DNA of 64,000 nt from Rubellimicrobium sp. CFH 75288 (GTDB lineage Bacteria; Pseudomonadota; Alphaproteobacteria; Rhodobacterales; Rhodobacteraceae). Every line of letters starts with the position of its first letter. The first letter of the stretch is position 1. The notes under the pieces were generated by a model. It did no database searches. It worked only from the letters and a program-made list of their open reading frames with translations, and had not been told where the DNA came from. A program made the position numbers and the translations under genes. The stretch covers positions 17,796 to 81,795 of the forward strand of contig NZ_WYDP01000020.1 of the NCBI RefSeq assembly GCF_009904055.1, read 5' to 3'. Positions 35,072 through 44,461 of this stretch are shown one piece after another.

Positions 35072-36580
35072 ATGTTCGAGAACCTGTCGGAACGGCTGGG
35101 CGGCGTCTTCGACCGCCTGACGCGTCAGGGCGCGCTGACCGAGGCGGATGTCCAGACCGCTCTGCGCGAGGTGCGCACCGCCCTGCTCGAGGCGGACGTG
35201 TCGCTGCCCGTCGCGCGCGACTTCGTCCGCGCCGTCGAGCGCAAGGCCACGGGCCAGCAGGTCACGAAATCCGTCACGCCGGGCCAGCAGGTCGTCAAGA
35301 TCGTCCATGACGAGCTGGTGCGCGTCCTCGAGGGCGAGGGCGAGCCCGAGGCGCTGAAGATCGACAACCCCCCCGCCCCGATCCTGATGGTGGGCCTGCA
35401 GGGCGGCGGCAAGACCACCACCACCGCCAAGATCGCCAAGCGCCTGAAGGAGCGCGAGGGCAAGCGGGTGCTCATGGCCTCGCTCGACACCTCGCGGCCC
35501 GCGGCGATGGAGCAGCTCGCGATCCTCGGGGCGCAGATTGGGGTGGACACGCTGCCCATCGTGCCGGGCGAGGACCCGGTCGCGATCGCCCGGCGCGCGA
35601 TGACGCAGGGGCGCCTGGGCGGCTACGACGTGGTGATGCTCGACACCGCGGGACGGCTGCACATCGACGAGGCGCTGATCGCCCAGGCGGCCGAGGTGCG
35701 CGACGCGGTGCGCCCGCGCGAGACGCTGCTGGTCGTGGACGGGCTGACGGGCCAGGTCGCGGTTGAGGTCGCGCGCGAGTTCGACGCCAGGATCGGCGTC
35801 ACCGGCGTGGTGCTGACGCGGATGGACGGCGATGGGCGCGGCGGTGCGGCCCTGTCGATGCGGGCGGTGACGGGCAAGCCCATCCGCTTCGTGGGCCTGG
35901 GCGAGAAGCTCGACGCGCTCGAGCCGTTCGACGCGCGGCGGATCGCAGGCCGCATCCTCGGGATGGGCGACATCGTGGCCCTGGTCGAGCGGGCGCAGGA
36001 GACGTTCGAGGCCGAGCAGGCCGAGCGCATGATCCGGCGCTTCCAGAAGGGGCTGTTCAACATGAACGACCTCAAGCTCCAGCTCGAGCAGATGCTGAAG
36101 ATGGGGGGCGTCGAGGCGATGATGGGCATGATGCCCGGCATGGCCAGGATGAAGGGACAGGCGGCCGAGGCGGGGCTCGACGATCGGATGGTGCGCCGGC
36201 AGATCGCGCTCATCAACTCGATGACCAAGAAGGAGCGGGCCAACCCCGACATCCTCCAGGCCAGCCGCAAGCGGCGCATCGCGGCCGGGGCGGGGCTCGA
36301 GGTGGCCGAGCTGAACCGCCTGCTCAAGCAGCACCGGCAGATGGCCGACGTGATGAAGAAGATGGGCGGCATGAAGGGCGGGCTGCTGCGGCAGGCAGTG
36401 GCGCGGCTGACGGGGCGCGGTGGTCCGACCGAGGCCGACCTGGCGGCCGCGCAGGCCGCCCTGGCGCAGGGCGGGATGCCGAAGCTGCCGGGCGGGGTGC
36501 AGCTGCCCAAGGGCCTGGGCGGGCTCGGGGGCGCGGGCGGGCTGCCGCCGGGCCTGTCGGGCTTCGGGCGGAAGAAGTAG
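35072..36580 (+). CDS. ffh: Signal recognition particle protein Ffh
   Basis: Protein of 502 residues. N domain starts [28 protein letters not shown] domain has G1 [13 protein letters not shown] near 107-119, [12 protein letters not shown]3 DTAGRLH and G4 [10 protein letters not shown]; the methionine-rich M domain contains [31 protein letters not shown] and the RNA-binding region. GTPase that with SRP RNA targets nascent membrane proteins to FtsY/Sec. First gene of an operon that runs into two acetyltransferases, chorismate mutase and rpsP-rimM. Confidence 0.97.
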   Translation: MFENLSERLGGVFDRLTRQGALTEADVQTALREVRTALLEADVSLPVARDFVRAVERKATGQQVTKSVTPGQQVVKIVHDELVRVLEGEGEPEALKIDNPPAPILMVGLQGGGKTTTTAKIAKRLKEREGKRVLMASLDTSRPAAMEQLAILGAQIGVDTLPIVPGEDPVAIARRAMTQGRLGGYDVVMLDTAGRLHIDEALIAQAAEVRDAVRPRETLLVVDGLTGQVAVEVAREFDARIGVTGVVLTRMDGDGRGGAALSMRAVTGKPIRFVGLGEKLDALEPFDARRIAGRILGMGDIVALVERAQETFEAEQAERMIRRFQKGLFNMNDLKLQLEQMLKMGGVEAMMGMMPGMARMKGQAAEAGLDDRMVRRQIALINSMTKKERANPDILQASRKRRIAAGAGLEVAELNRLLKQHRQMADVMKKMGGMKGGLLRQAVARLTGRGGPTEADLAAAQAALAQGGMPKLPGGVQLPKGLGGLGGAGGLPPGLSGFGRKK

Positions 36581-36584
36581 GCCG

Positions 36585-37094
36585 ATGATCCCTGTCCTCC
36601 AGACCGGGCGCCTGACGCTGCGCGGGCCGCGACGGGACGACTTCCCTCCCTATGCGGCCTTCTGGGCCTCGCCGCGCTCCGTCCACGAGGGCGGCCCCCG
36701 CGACACGCGCGCTGCGTGGGAGGATTTCGCCGCCGGCTTCGGGCTGTGGACCATCGAGGGGGTCGGCACCTGGTCGGTGGAGGAGCGCGCGACCGGCGCC
36801 TTCTGCGGCATCGTCGGGCTCTATCATCCCGTCCACTTCCCCGAGACGGAGATCGGCTGGGCGCTGCTCGAGCCCTTCGAGGGGCGCGGGATCGCCTTCG
36901 AGGCTGCGCGGGCGGCGCTGGACTGGGCTTGGGCGACCACATCCCTGCCGAGCCTTGTCAGCTATATCGACAAGGCCAATGCGCGGTCCATCCGGCTGGC
37001 CGAGCGGCTGGGAGCGGTGGCGGACCCGCAGGCCCGCCCCTCGGGTCCGGGAGAGGTGGTGATGCGGCACCACCGGCCGGGGGGGCCACGATGA
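36585..37094 (+). CDS. GNAT family N-acetyltransferase (RimJ/RimL type), copy 1
   Basis: Protein of 169 residues. Starts MIPVLQTGRLTLRGPRRDDFPPYAAFWASP, with the acetyl-CoA motif EPFEGRGIAFEAARAALDWAW and YIDKANARSIRLAERLGA, typical of the RimJ-like GNATs that acetylate protein N-termini or small molecules. Begins 4 bp after ffh. Its stop overlaps the next GNAT as ATGA. The two neighbours are clearly related in architecture (see second copy). Substrate unknown. Confidence 0.88.
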   Translation: MIPVLQTGRLTLRGPRRDDFPPYAAFWASPRSVHEGGPRDTRAAWEDFAAGFGLWTIEGVGTWSVEERATGAFCGIVGLYHPVHFPETEIGWALLEPFEGRGIAFEAARAALDWAWATTSLPSLVSYIDKANARSIRLAERLGAVADPQARPSGPGEVVMRHHRPGGPR

Positions 37095-37603
37095 TCGAGA
37101 CCGAGCGCCTGCTGCTGCGCCGGCCCGCGCCCGGCGACTGGCCGGCCTTCCGCTCCTTCATGCTGTCCGGGCGCGCGGCGGGCTTCGGCAGCCACGGGCA
37201 CGAGGGGCGTGCCTTTCGGGCCTTTGCGGCCGAACTGGGCCATTGGGAGATCTTCGGCTACGGCATGTGGGCCGTGGTGCCGAAGGGGCAAGACGGCGCG
37301 GTGGCGCTGGTGGGTCCCTGGACCCCGCCCGACTGGCCCGAGCCCGAAGTGGGCTGGATGATTCTCGATCCGGCCTGGGAAGGCCGGGGGGCGGCCTTCG
37401 AGGCGGCCACCGCGGCCGTAGCCCATGCCTACGGCACGCTCGGCTGGTCCACGGTGGTGAGCTACATCGCCGAAGGCAACGCCCGCTCCGAGGGGCTGGC
37501 GCGGCGGCTGGGGGCCGTGCCCGATCCCGGGGCGCCCGCGCCCGAGGCGTCGGGGCGGCGCCTCGTGGTCTGGCGGCACCCGCGCCCGGAGGAGCGCCGA
37601 TGA
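37091..37603 (+). CDS. GNAT family N-acetyltransferase (RimJ/RimL type), copy 2
   Basis: Protein of 170 residues with the same plan as copy 1: METERLLLRRP-type start, a GPWTPPDWPEPEVGWMILDPAWEGRGAAFEAATAAVAHAY acetyl-CoA segment and SYIAEGNARSEGLARRLGAV. The two are likely an old tandem duplication. ATGA overlap at both ends (with copy 1 and with chorismate mutase) shows tight translational coupling in the ffh operon. Substrate unknown. Confidence 0.88.
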   Translation: MIETERLLLRRPAPGDWPAFRSFMLSGRAAGFGSHGHEGRAFRAFAAELGHWEIFGYGMWAVVPKGQDGAVALVGPWTPPDWPEPEVGWMILDPAWEGRGAAFEAATAAVAHAYGTLGWSTVVSYIAEGNARSEGLARRLGAVPDPGAPAPEASGRRLVVWRHPRPEERR

Positions 37604-37926
37604 CCCGTCCCGATTCCGTCCACGACGCCCTGCCCGACCCCAGCAGCCGCGCCGCCGCGCTCCTGCGCGAGCACCGCGAGTCGATCGACCGGCTGGATGC
37701 GATCCTCGTCTTCACGCTGGCCGAGCGGTTCAAGCACACGCAGGCCGTGGGCCGGCTCAAGGCCGCGCACGGGCTGCCTCCCTCCGACCCGGCGCGCGAG
37801 GCCCAGCAGATCGCGCGCCTGACCGAGCTGAGCCGACAGGCGGATCTCGATCCGGCCTTCGCCCAGAAGTTCCTGGCCTTCGTGATCCAGGAAGTCATCA
37901 AGCATCACGAGCAGCACCAGTCCTGA
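37600..37926 (+). CDS. Chorismate mutase, AroQ type
   Basis: Protein of 108 residues, the standalone AroQ fold. [54 protein letters not shown] contains the Arg, Lys and Glu/Gln positions expected of helix 1 and the following helix; [22 protein letters not shown] is helix 3 with the Gln/Glu. Converts chorismate to prephenate for Phe and Tyr synthesis. Starts as ATGA overlap with the second GNAT; rpsP is 43 bp downstream. The association with ffh-rpsP is typical of Rhodobacterales. Confidence 0.93.
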   Translation: MTRPDSVHDALPDPSSRAAALLREHRESIDRLDAILVFTLAERFKHTQAVGRLKAAHGLPPSDPAREAQQIARLTELSRQADLDPAFAQKFLAFVIQEVIKHHEQHQS

Positions 37927-37969
37927 CGGCGCCCCGCGCCGTCCCCATGGCAATCCAAGGAGAGACCTC

Positions 37970-38323
37970 ATGGCCATGAAGATCCGGCTCGCCCGCGGCG
38001 GGTCCAAGAAGCGCCCCTTCTACGCGATCGTCGCCGCCGACAGCCGCGCGCCGCGCGACGGCCGCTTCATCGAGAAGCTGGGCACCTATGCCCCCCTGCT
38101 GCCCAAGGACAGCGAGGACCGCGTGCGCATGAATCTCGAGCGCGTGCAGCACTGGCTGAGCCAGGGCGCCCAGCCCACCGACCGCGTGGCGCGCTTTCTG
38201 GAGGCCGCGGGCGTGATGCCCCGGCGCGAGCGCGCCAACCCCAAGAAGGGCGAGCCGGGCAAGGCCGCGCGCGAGCGCGCCGAGAAGAAGGCCGCCCGCT
38301 CGGCCGAGGCCGCCGCGGAGTAG
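37970..38323 (+). CDS. rpsP: 30S ribosomal protein S16
   Basis: Protein of 117 residues. The N-terminal domain [77 protein letters not shown] is standard S16; an Arg/Lys/Ala-rich tail follows, as in many alphaproteobacteria. Assembles the 30S subunit. Good AAGGAGAG before ATG. Next gene is rimM, 4 bp later. Confidence 0.97.
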   Translation: MAMKIRLARGGSKKRPFYAIVAADSRAPRDGRFIEKLGTYAPLLPKDSEDRVRMNLERVQHWLSQGAQPTDRVARFLEAAGVMPRRERANPKKGEPGKAARERAEKKAARSAEAAAE

Positions 38324-38327
38324 GCCC

Positions 38328-38831
38328 GTGCCCGGCGGGGAGCGGGTCGTCGTCGGCGCCCTGGCGGGCGCCTTCGGCGTCCATGGCGAGGTGCGGCTCA
38401 AGAGCTTCTGCGCCGAACCCGAGGCGATCGCGTCCTATCTGCCGCTCCACACGCCCGACGGGCGGCGCTTCGACAGCCTGCGCCTGACCGGCCGCGCCCC
38501 CGGCGCGCTGGTGGCGCGGCTGGGCGGTGTGGACACGCGCGAGGAGGCCGAGGCGCTGCGGGGCACCCCGCTGCTCGCCGACCGCGACCGCCTGCCCCCG
38601 CTCCCCGAGGACGAGTTCTACCATGCCGACCTCATCGGCCTTTCGGTGCACGATCCGGGTGGGGCGGCGCTCGGGGTCGTGCGCGCGGTGCTGAACCACG
38701 GGGCGGGCGACATCCTGGAGGTGGCGCGACCCGGCGGCGGCACCCTCCTTCTGCCCTTCACGCGCGCGGTGGTGCCGGTCGTGGACGTCGCCGCAGGCCG
38801 GATCGTCGCCGACCCGCCCGCCGAGACCTGA
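38328..38831 (+). CDS. rimM: Ribosome maturation factor RimM
   Basis: Protein of 167 residues. GTG start at 38328 overlaps the S16 region just after its stop. Domain 1: VVVGALAGAFGVHGEVRLKSFCAEPEAI, and LVARLGGVDTREEAEALRGTPLL; domain 2 (PRC barrel) has EDEFYHADLIGLSVHDPGGAALGVV and GGTLLLPFTRAVVPVVDVAAGRIVADPP. Assists assembly of the 30S head. The gene trmD follows only after two unrelated genes. Confidence 0.95.
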   Translation: MPGGERVVVGALAGAFGVHGEVRLKSFCAEPEAIASYLPLHTPDGRRFDSLRLTGRAPGALVARLGGVDTREEAEALRGTPLLADRDRLPPLPEDEFYHADLIGLSVHDPGGAALGVVRAVLNHGAGDILEVARPGGGTLLLPFTRAVVPVVDVAAGRIVADPPAET

Positions 38832-38911
38832 CGACCGCCGCGGCGCCCGGATTGCAGCCGCCGCGCGCCGGGGGCATTCTGGGGGGCCACCCAGTTCAGG
38901 AGGCCCGAGCC

Positions 38912-39469
38912 ATGCACGCGCTCATCGTCATCGACATGCTCAACGACTTCTACACCGGCGTCCTCGCCAACGAGGCGCATGCCTCGCGCATCGTGCCGGC
39001 CATCCGCCGCCTGATCGACCATGCGCGCGGACGCGAGGACTGGCTGGTGGTCTATTCCAACGACGCCCACCGCCACGACGACCCCGAGATCGCGATCTGG
39101 GGTCCCCATGCCATGGCCGGCACGCCGGGCGCGCAGGTCATCGACGCGCTCGCCCCCGTGGGCGCCCCGCGCGAGATCGTGAGCCCCAAGCGGTTCTACG
39201 GCGCCTTCGACGGCACCGATCTGGGCGAGGTGTTCGCGCGCTACGGCGTCACGGACGTGGTACTGACCGGCCAGCACACGCATTGCTGCGTGCGCCACAC
39301 CTGCTATGGTGCGATGCTGCGGGGGCTGCGGGCCCATGTGCCGACCGATGCCGTCTGCGTCTTCGAGGGCGTGGACCAGGAGGCCGCGCTCGAGTACCTG
39401 CGCACGATCTACGGCGCGCGGATCACGAATGTGGACACGCTGATCGGAGAGGCCCGCGCCGCCGCCTGA
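38912..39469 (+). CDS. Isochorismatase-like cysteine hydrolase
   Basis: Protein of 185 residues of the isochorismatase/nicotinamidase fold. Triad residues are visible: Asp in ALIVIDMLNDFYTG, Lys in SPKRFYGAFDGT, and Cys in GQHTHCCVRHTC. The loop sequence suggests a nicotinamidase/amidase-like hydrolase but the substrate is uncertain. Start ATG 38912 lies 10 bases after AGGAGG. It sits inserted between rimM and trmD, in the same direction. Confidence 0.88.
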   Translation: MHALIVIDMLNDFYTGVLANEAHASRIVPAIRRLIDHARGREDWLVVYSNDAHRHDDPEIAIWGPHAMAGTPGAQVIDALAPVGAPREIVSPKRFYGAFDGTDLGEVFARYGVTDVVLTGQHTHCCVRHTCYGAMLRGLRAHVPTDAVCVFEGVDQEAALEYLRTIYGARITNVDTLIGEARAAA

Positions 39470-39485
39470 GCGGGGACCGGCCGGG

Positions 39486-39544
39486 GCGACGCCCCCTCGG
39501 GGGGACCCGACGGGGCGTCGCGGGGGTTGGGGTCCCGAGGGGGC
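39486..39544 (+). repeat. Two mutually exclusive hairpins in the leader of a small membrane-protein gene
   Basis: Stem A: GCGACGCCCC (39486-39495) with GGGGCGTCGC (39512-39521), 10 bp. Stem B: GCCCCCTCGGG (39491-39501) with CCCGAGGGGGC (39534-39544), 11 bp. They share bases 39491-39495, so only one can form at a time. The structure lies between the cysteine hydrolase stop and the DUF1328 start. Confidence 0.5.
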
Positions 39545-39573
39545 GCCACCCCTGCGCAGGACGGAGACGCCCC

Positions 39574-39738
39574 ATGCTCGACTGGATCCTCATCCTTCTC
39601 GTGGTCGCCGCCGTGGCGGGCCTTCTGGGCTTCGGCCGCCTGTCGGGCGCCGCGCTGACGGGGGCCAAGTGGCTCGCCATCATCGCACTGGTCCTGTTCC
39701 TGCTGGTGCTGTTCGGGGTCATCGGCCTCGCGCGCTGA
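39574..39738 (+). CDS. DUF1328 family small membrane protein
   Basis: Protein of 54 residues: MLDWILILLVVAAVAGLLGFGRLSGAALTGAKWLAIIALVLFLLVLFGVIGLAR. Two hydrophobic helices with the FGxxxG motif between them identify DUF1328 (YtjA family). Function unknown; often stress-related. Ribosome site CGGAGA seven bases before ATG 39574. It precedes trmD by 40 bp and may be co-transcribed. Confidence 0.88.
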   Translation: MLDWILILLVVAAVAGLLGFGRLSGAALTGAKWLAIIALVLFLLVLFGVIGLAR

Positions 39739-39778
39739 GGCGCTGGCCCCGACCACAGAGGACCGCTAGGGAGGGAGG

Positions 39779-40678
39779 ATGACCGACGATCCCCTCCCTT
39801 CCGGCGGGCGGGCGCTGGGGCGCAAGTCCATCCGCCCCTCGGCCCTGCCCCGCGACCTGCTGGCCGACACGATCCGGCCCGGCGCCTGGACCGCGCATGT
39901 GATCACGCTTCTGCCCGAGGCGTTTCCCGGCGTGCTGGGCCTGTCGCTGACGGGCCGCGCGCTCGCCCAGGGGGTCTGGTCGCTCGACGTCACCGACCTG
40001 CGCGCCTTCGGCGAGGGGCGGCATCGCGCCGTGGACGACACGCCGGCCGGGGGAGGCGCGGGCATGGTGCTGCGCGCCGATGTGGGCGCGCGCGCCCTCG
40101 ACCATGTGCTGGGCCGGGTACGGGGCGACGCCCCGCGCATCCTGCTGTCGCCCCGGGGCCGGCCCTTCGACCAGGCGCGGGCGCGGGACCTCGCGGCGCG
40201 CGATGGGGTCGTGCTCTTCTGCGGCCGCTTCGAAGGGGTGGACCAGCGTCTGATCGACGCCTACGGCCTCGAGGAGGTGTCGGTCGGGGATTTTGTCCTG
40301 ACGGGGGGCGAGATTGCCGCACAGGCCTTGATCGACGCGACGGTAAGGCTTATGCCCCGCGTGCTCGGGAATCACCGTTCGGCCGAGGACGAGAGCTTTT
40401 CGTCCGGCCTTCTGGAATACCCGCAGTACACGAAGCCCCCCGTCTGGCAGGGCCGCGCGATCCCGGAGGTTCTTCTGTCCGGACATCACGCGCGGATCGA
40501 CGCCTGGCGGAGGGAGGAGGCCGAACGGCTGACACAGGAACGGCGACCCGATCTCTGGCGGGCCCACCTCGCGCGGCGGGGGCGTCCGGCGGAAGACCGA
40601 GAGCTCTCGGGCCGCGACACACCTCCGGGGGACCGCCCCGGGCAACCTGAGGGAGGGTCCGATGGACCTGATCGCTGA
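39779..40678 (+). CDS. trmD: tRNA (guanine-37-N1)-methyltransferase
   Basis: Protein of 299 residues, a little longer than the usual ~250: an N-terminal ~35-residue extension and a polar C-terminal tail. The SPOUT deep-knot motif is clear: [70 protein letters not shown], and the [23 protein letters not shown] signature. Methylates G37 of tRNAs to prevent frameshifting. Ends 17 bases inside rplS. Confidence 0.96.
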   Translation: MTDDPLPSGGRALGRKSIRPSALPRDLLADTIRPGAWTAHVITLLPEAFPGVLGLSLTGRALAQGVWSLDVTDLRAFGEGRHRAVDDTPAGGGAGMVLRADVGARALDHVLGRVRGDAPRILLSPRGRPFDQARARDLAARDGVVLFCGRFEGVDQRLIDAYGLEEVSVGDFVLTGGEIAAQALIDATVRLMPRVLGNHRSAEDESFSSGLLEYPQYTKPPVWQGRAIPEVLLSGHHARIDAWRREEAERLTQERRPDLWRAHLARRGRPAEDRELSGRDTPPGDRPGQPEGGSDGPDR

Positions 40679-41042
40679 ACTCGAGGCCGAGCAGATCGCC
40701 TCGCTGGGGAAGGAGATCCCCGACTTCAAGGCCGGCGACACCGTGCGCGTCGGCTACAAGGTGACGGAAGGGACGCGCTCGCGGGTGCAGAACTTCGAGG
40801 GCGTGTGCATTGCGCGCAAGCACGGCAAGGGCATCGCGGGCTCGTTCACGGTGCGCAAGATCAGCTTCGGAGAGGGCGTCGAGCGGGTCTTCCCGCTGCA
40901 TTCGACCAACATCGAATCGATCACGGTCGTCCGCCGCGGCCGCGTGCGGCGCGCCAAGCTCTATTACCTGCGCGACCGGCGGGGCAAGTCGGCCCGGATC
41001 GCGGAGCAGGCGAACTACAAGCCCAAGGAGGACGCGAAGTGA
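40662..41042 (+). CDS. rplS: 50S ribosomal protein L19
   Basis: Protein of 126 residues. [37 protein letters not shown]..., [43 protein letters not shown] and [24 protein letters not shown] are L19. Located at the 30S-50S interface. Starts inside the trmD end (17-base overlap) with GGGAGGG upstream, and overlaps the rpmE GTG. Confidence 0.97.
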   Translation: MDLIAELEAEQIASLGKEIPDFKAGDTVRVGYKVTEGTRSRVQNFEGVCIARKHGKGIAGSFTVRKISFGEGVERVFPLHSTNIESITVVRRGRVRRAKLYYLRDRRGKSARIAEQANYKPKEDAK

Positions 41043-41260
41043 AGGCCGGCATCCATCCCGACTACCACCTGATCGACGTCCGCCTGACGGACGGCACCGT
41101 GGTCAAGATGAAGAGCACCTGGGGCAAGGAGGGCGACACGCTCTCGCTCGAGATCGACCCGCTCTCGCATCCGGCCTGGACGGGCGGGACGCAGCGCCTT
41201 GTCGATACGGGCGGCCGCGTGTCCAAGTTCAAGAACAAGTACGCCGGCCTCGGCTTCTGA
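41039..41260 (+). CDS. rpmE: 50S ribosomal protein L31 (zinc-free type)
   Basis: Protein of 73 residues beginning at GTG 41039, overlapping the rplS stop as [76 protein letters not shown] lacks the CxxC pairs of zinc-binding L31, so it is the zinc-independent form. Followed by a strong hairpin at 41269-41293. Confidence 0.94.
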   Translation: MKAGIHPDYHLIDVRLTDGTVVKMKSTWGKEGDTLSLEIDPLSHPAWTGGTQRLVDTGGRVSKFKNKYAGLGF

Positions 41261-41268
41261 GGTCTTGC

Positions 41269-41293
41269 GGCGGCGCCCCCATTCGGCGCCGCC
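41269..41293 (+). terminator. Hairpin terminator candidate after rpmE
   Basis: GGCGGCGCC (41269-41277), 7-base loop, GGCGCCGCC (41285-41293): a perfect 9-bp stem eight bases after the rpmE stop. No real U-tract follows (TCGTCCGTTAAGG). Confidence 0.55.
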
Positions 41294-41338
41294 TCGTCCG
41301 TTAAGGATTTGGCAAGGATTGGCGGCTAGGCTGCGGCC

Positions 41339-43483
41339 ATGAGTGCCGCCGATGCGCCCGGTTGCGGGCACAGCCTGCCTGCCCGAATCGCCCTCGTCAT
41401 GGGGGTGTCGCTGTTCGTGTTCGCCCTGACGCTCGGCGCCGCCATGGTGTTCATGGCACGGGCTCTGGACCGCGAGGGGGCGGAGAGCGCGACGCGGCTG
41501 GTGGAGGCTGCGCTCGACACGCTGCTCGCCCGGTCGCGCGAGGTGACGCTCGACTATGCGAAATGGGCCGAGGCGGTCCGCGCCGTGAGCCGCCACGACA
41601 CGGACTGGCTCTACAGCAACATGGGCAGCGCCGCCGCCGCGGGGACGGTGGCCCATCTCGTGCTGCTCTGGGGCGGGGGTCTGCCGCGGGATCTGGGCTG
41701 GATCGACGGCAGCCCTCCGGCGGGGCTGAGCGGCCTTCTGGGCCGCGAGGCGCTGACTCTGGCCGAGCGGCGGCTGGAGCCGGGCAGCCGCGGGGCCGAA
41801 AGCTTCTTCCTGTGGCGGGGCAGCGACCTGTTCGCGCTCGCCGTGGCGGTCGTAGAGCCGCCGGACCGCCCCGACGCCCTGCCCGACGAGCGCAAGGCGC
41901 GCCTGCTGCTCGGCCGGCGCGTGAACCAGGAGGAGATCGTCCGCATGGCCGGCGCGACGCTGCTCGAGGGGCTGCGCCTGCACCGCCGGCCGCCCTCCCG
42001 GGGCGCCTATGCGGCCCTGCCGGGTCCCGACGGCCGGCCGGTGGCGTTTCTGGGCTGGGAGAGCGTGAATCCGGGCACCGCCCTGCTGCGACGGATGCTG
42101 CCCGGTCTCCTGCCGGTCACGCTGCTCGCCGGGCTTCTGGCGGCTGCGGGGGTGCGGGCGGCGCGGCGCGGCGCCTCCGAGCTTCTGGCCGCGGAGCGGC
42201 GCGCGCGAACCGCTGCCCTGACCGATCCGCTGACGGGTCTGCCCAACCGCGCGGCCTTTGGCGCAGCCATGGCGCGCCCGGCGCGGGCGGGCGAGCGGGC
42301 GGTGCTGTTTCTCGACGTGGACGGATTCAAGCGGATCAACGACAGCCTGGGCCACGGCGCCGGCGACCGGGTCCTGCAGGCCCTGGCGGATCGCCTGGCC
42401 GCCCTCGCCGGTCCGGACTGCCTGCTGGCGCGGATGGGCGGAGACGAGTTCGTGTTCGTCGTCGCGGGGCCGGACGCGGAGATGCGGGCCGACTGGCTCG
42501 CCCGCGGCGTCGAGCAGGCGCTCGGCCGACCGCTCGAGGTGGACGGGCACAGCCTGCGCGTCAGGGCGGCCCTGGGCCTGGCCGTCCAGCATCAGGACGG
42601 CCGCGCCGGAGACGACCTGGTCCGCCGGGCCGACCTCGCCATGTATGCGGCCAAGCGCAGGGGGGCGGACCGCCCGGCGGCCCCTGCCGTCCTGACGGCG
42701 GAGGCCCCGCGCGAGCGGGCGGCGCTGGAGCGGGCCCTGCGCGCCGGTCTGGACCGCCCGGAGGAGTGGAGGGTGCTCTATCAGCCCGTTCTGCGGCTGG
42801 GCGACGGCACCCTCGCCCATGCCGAGGCGCTGGCGCGCTGGACCTCGACCGAGCTGGGTCCGGTGGGCCCGGAGCGCTTCATCCCCGCGGCCGAGGAGGC
42901 CGGCCTGATCGCCGCGATCGAGCACCGCATCCTCGGGATGGTATGCGACGATCTGGCCGCCTTCCCGGGCCTGTCGGCCAGCATCAACCGCTCGGCCAGG
43001 GCTCTGCTCTCGCTCGACCCGGCCGCGGACCTGGCGGCGGCGCTGACGGCGCGGGGCCTGCCGCCCTCGCGTCTGGCCGTGGAAGTGCCGGGACGCCTGG
43101 CCGATGCGGACCCCGCCCTGCTGGCGGAGCGGCTGGAGGCGCTGCGGCGGGCGGGCCTTGCCGTCATCCTCGACGATTTCGGGGCGGACCGCTGTTCGGC
43201 CATCGACCTCGCGGCGCTGCCGCTTGCGGGGCTCAAGCTGGACCGGCGCCTCGTTGCGGGGCTGGGCACGGTCCCCGGCACGGCGCCGCTTCTCGATGCG
43301 CTCCTGCGCCTCGGCGGCGCCCTGGGCCTGCCGGTCTGCGCGAAGGGTGTGGAGGCGCAGGCCGAACTGGCCCTTGTGCAGGATCTGGGCTGCGCGCTGG
43401 CGCAGGGCTGGCTCATCGGCCGCCCCCTGCCCGCCGCGGATTGCGCGCGGTCGTGGCTCGCGCGCAGCGCGGCCGTCGCCTGA
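41339..43483 (+). CDS. CHASE4-GGDEF-EAL protein, c-di-GMP turnover
   Basis: Protein of 714 residues. TM1 at about 22-42 (LVMGVSLFVFALTLGAAMVFMA), a periplasmic CHASE4-type region (~200 residues, RSREVTLDYAKWAEAVRAVSRHDTDWL), TM2 near 255-270 (LLPVTLLAGLLAAAGV), a GGDEF domain with LTDPLTGLPNRAAFG and an intact GGDEF (MGGDEFVFVV), then an EAL domain. In the EAL part AEALARW and LDDFGADRC are present, but the ExT/ES motif is VEVPG and AEGVE is AKGVE, so phosphodiesterase activity is doubtful. The cyclase looks able to make c-di-GMP. Confidence 0.88.
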   Translation: MSAADAPGCGHSLPARIALVMGVSLFVFALTLGAAMVFMARALDREGAESATRLVEAALDTLLARSREVTLDYAKWAEAVRAVSRHDTDWLYSNMGSAAAAGTVAHLVLLWGGGLPRDLGWIDGSPPAGLSGLLGREALTLAERRLEPGSRGAESFFLWRGSDLFALAVAVVEPPDRPDALPDERKARLLLGRRVNQEEIVRMAGATLLEGLRLHRRPPSRGAYAALPGPDGRPVAFLGWESVNPGTALLRRMLPGLLPVTLLAGLLAAAGVRAARRGASELLAAERRARTAALTDPLTGLPNRAAFGAAMARPARAGERAVLFLDVDGFKRINDSLGHGAGDRVLQALADRLAALAGPDCLLARMGGDEFVFVVAGPDAEMRADWLARGVEQALGRPLEVDGHSLRVRAALGLAVQHQDGRAGDDLVRRADLAMYAAKRRGADRPAAPAVLTAEAPRERAALERALRAGLDRPEEWRVLYQPVLRLGDGTLAHAEALARWTSTELGPVGPERFIPAAEEAGLIAAIEHRILGMVCDDLAAFPGLSASINRSARALLSLDPAADLAAALTARGLPPSRLAVEVPGRLADADPALLAERLEALRRAGLAVILDDFGADRCSAIDLAALPLAGLKLDRRLVAGLGTVPGTAPLLDALLRLGGALGLPVCAKGVEAQAELALVQDLGCALAQGWLIGRPLPAADCARSWLARSAAVA

Positions 43484-43577
43484 CGGGCCTGCGTTCCTCC
43501 GGCCCGGCGGCAGCGCTTCCCCTGGGCCGACGCCGTCGCTAGGAACGCAGGCAGGGGCAGGAGACCGCACGGACGGC

Positions 43578-44387
43578 ATGGCGCACATCATCGTCGTGGG
43601 CAACGAGAAGGGCGGAGCGGGCAAGTCCACCGTCGCCATGCACGTGGCAAGCGCGCTGGCGCGGCTCGGCTGGCGGGTGGGCACGCTCGACCTCGACCTG
43701 CGGCAACGCTCGCTCGGCCGGTATATCGAGAACCGGCTGCGGTTCCTCGCGCGGGAGGGGCTGAGCCTGCCTTCGCCGGCCTCCGTGGACCTGCCCGAGA
43801 TCGATCCGTCCGCCCTGCCGCCGGGCGAGAACCTGTCCGACCACCGCCTGTCGGCGGCGGTGGCCGCGCTCGAGCCCTGTTCGGACTTCATCGTGATCGA
43901 CTGCCCCGGCAGCCATACGCGGCTGGCGCAGGTGGCGCACAGCCTGGCGGACACGCTGGTGACGCCGCTCAACGACAGCTTCGTGGACTTCGACCTTCTC
44001 GCGCGGATCGACACGGACGGGGAGACGATCCTCGGACCCTCGGTCTATGCCGAGATGGTCTGGACGGCGCGTCAGCTGCGCGCGCAGGCGGGGCTCGATC
44101 CGATCGACTGGATCGTGCTGCGCAACCGCCTGGGCTCGACCGCGATGGTCAACAAGCAGCGCATGGAGAGCGCGCTGGGCCGGCTGGCGCGACGGATCGG
44201 GTTCCGGGTCGGGCCAGGCTTCAGCGAACGGGTGATCTTTCGCGAACTGTTCCCGCGCGGCCTCACGCTGCTCGACCTGCGCGACATCGGGGTGGAACGC
44301 CTCTCCATGAGCCATGTCGCCGCGCGACAGGAATTGCGGGAACTTCTGCGCGCGCTCGGCCTGCCCGGCGTGGAGGTGCGCCTCTGA
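43578..44387 (+). CDS. mipZ: Division-plane positioning ATPase MipZ
   Basis: Protein of 269 residues of the ParA/MinD superfamily. MAHIIVVGNEKGGAGKSTVAMHVASALARLGWRVGTLDLDLRQRSLGRYIENR is the deviant Walker A and MipZ-type switch; FIVIDCPGSHTRLAQVAHSLADTLVTPLNDSFVDFDLLARID is the Walker B region typical of MipZ. In Caulobacter MipZ binds ParB near the poles and inhibits FtsZ, so division occurs mid-cell. Preceded by the CHASE4-GGDEF protein (94 bp) and followed by the bactofilin gene (74 bp). Confidence 0.93.
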   Translation: MAHIIVVGNEKGGAGKSTVAMHVASALARLGWRVGTLDLDLRQRSLGRYIENRLRFLAREGLSLPSPASVDLPEIDPSALPPGENLSDHRLSAAVAALEPCSDFIVIDCPGSHTRLAQVAHSLADTLVTPLNDSFVDFDLLARIDTDGETILGPSVYAEMVWTARQLRAQAGLDPIDWIVLRNRLGSTAMVNKQRMESALGRLARRIGFRVGPGFSERVIFRELFPRGLTLLDLRDIGVERLSMSHVAARQELRELLRALGLPGVEVRL

Positions 44388-44461
44388 GGCCCCTTGCCAG
44401 AGGCGCCTCGCTCGGGTGTGATGACGCCGTGGCCCGGGGCCGCAGGGGGGGAAGAGTGACC

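Noticed and set aside
36377..36390. CTGC-N4-GCAG motif in the ffh coding region
   Set aside because: Inside a gene, far from any start; short GC-rich motifs of this kind are expected by chance.
41015..44014. About 1000-codon open frame antisense to the GGDEF-EAL and mipZ genes
   Set aside because: Low-complexity antisense translation; the plus-strand genes have complete motifs.
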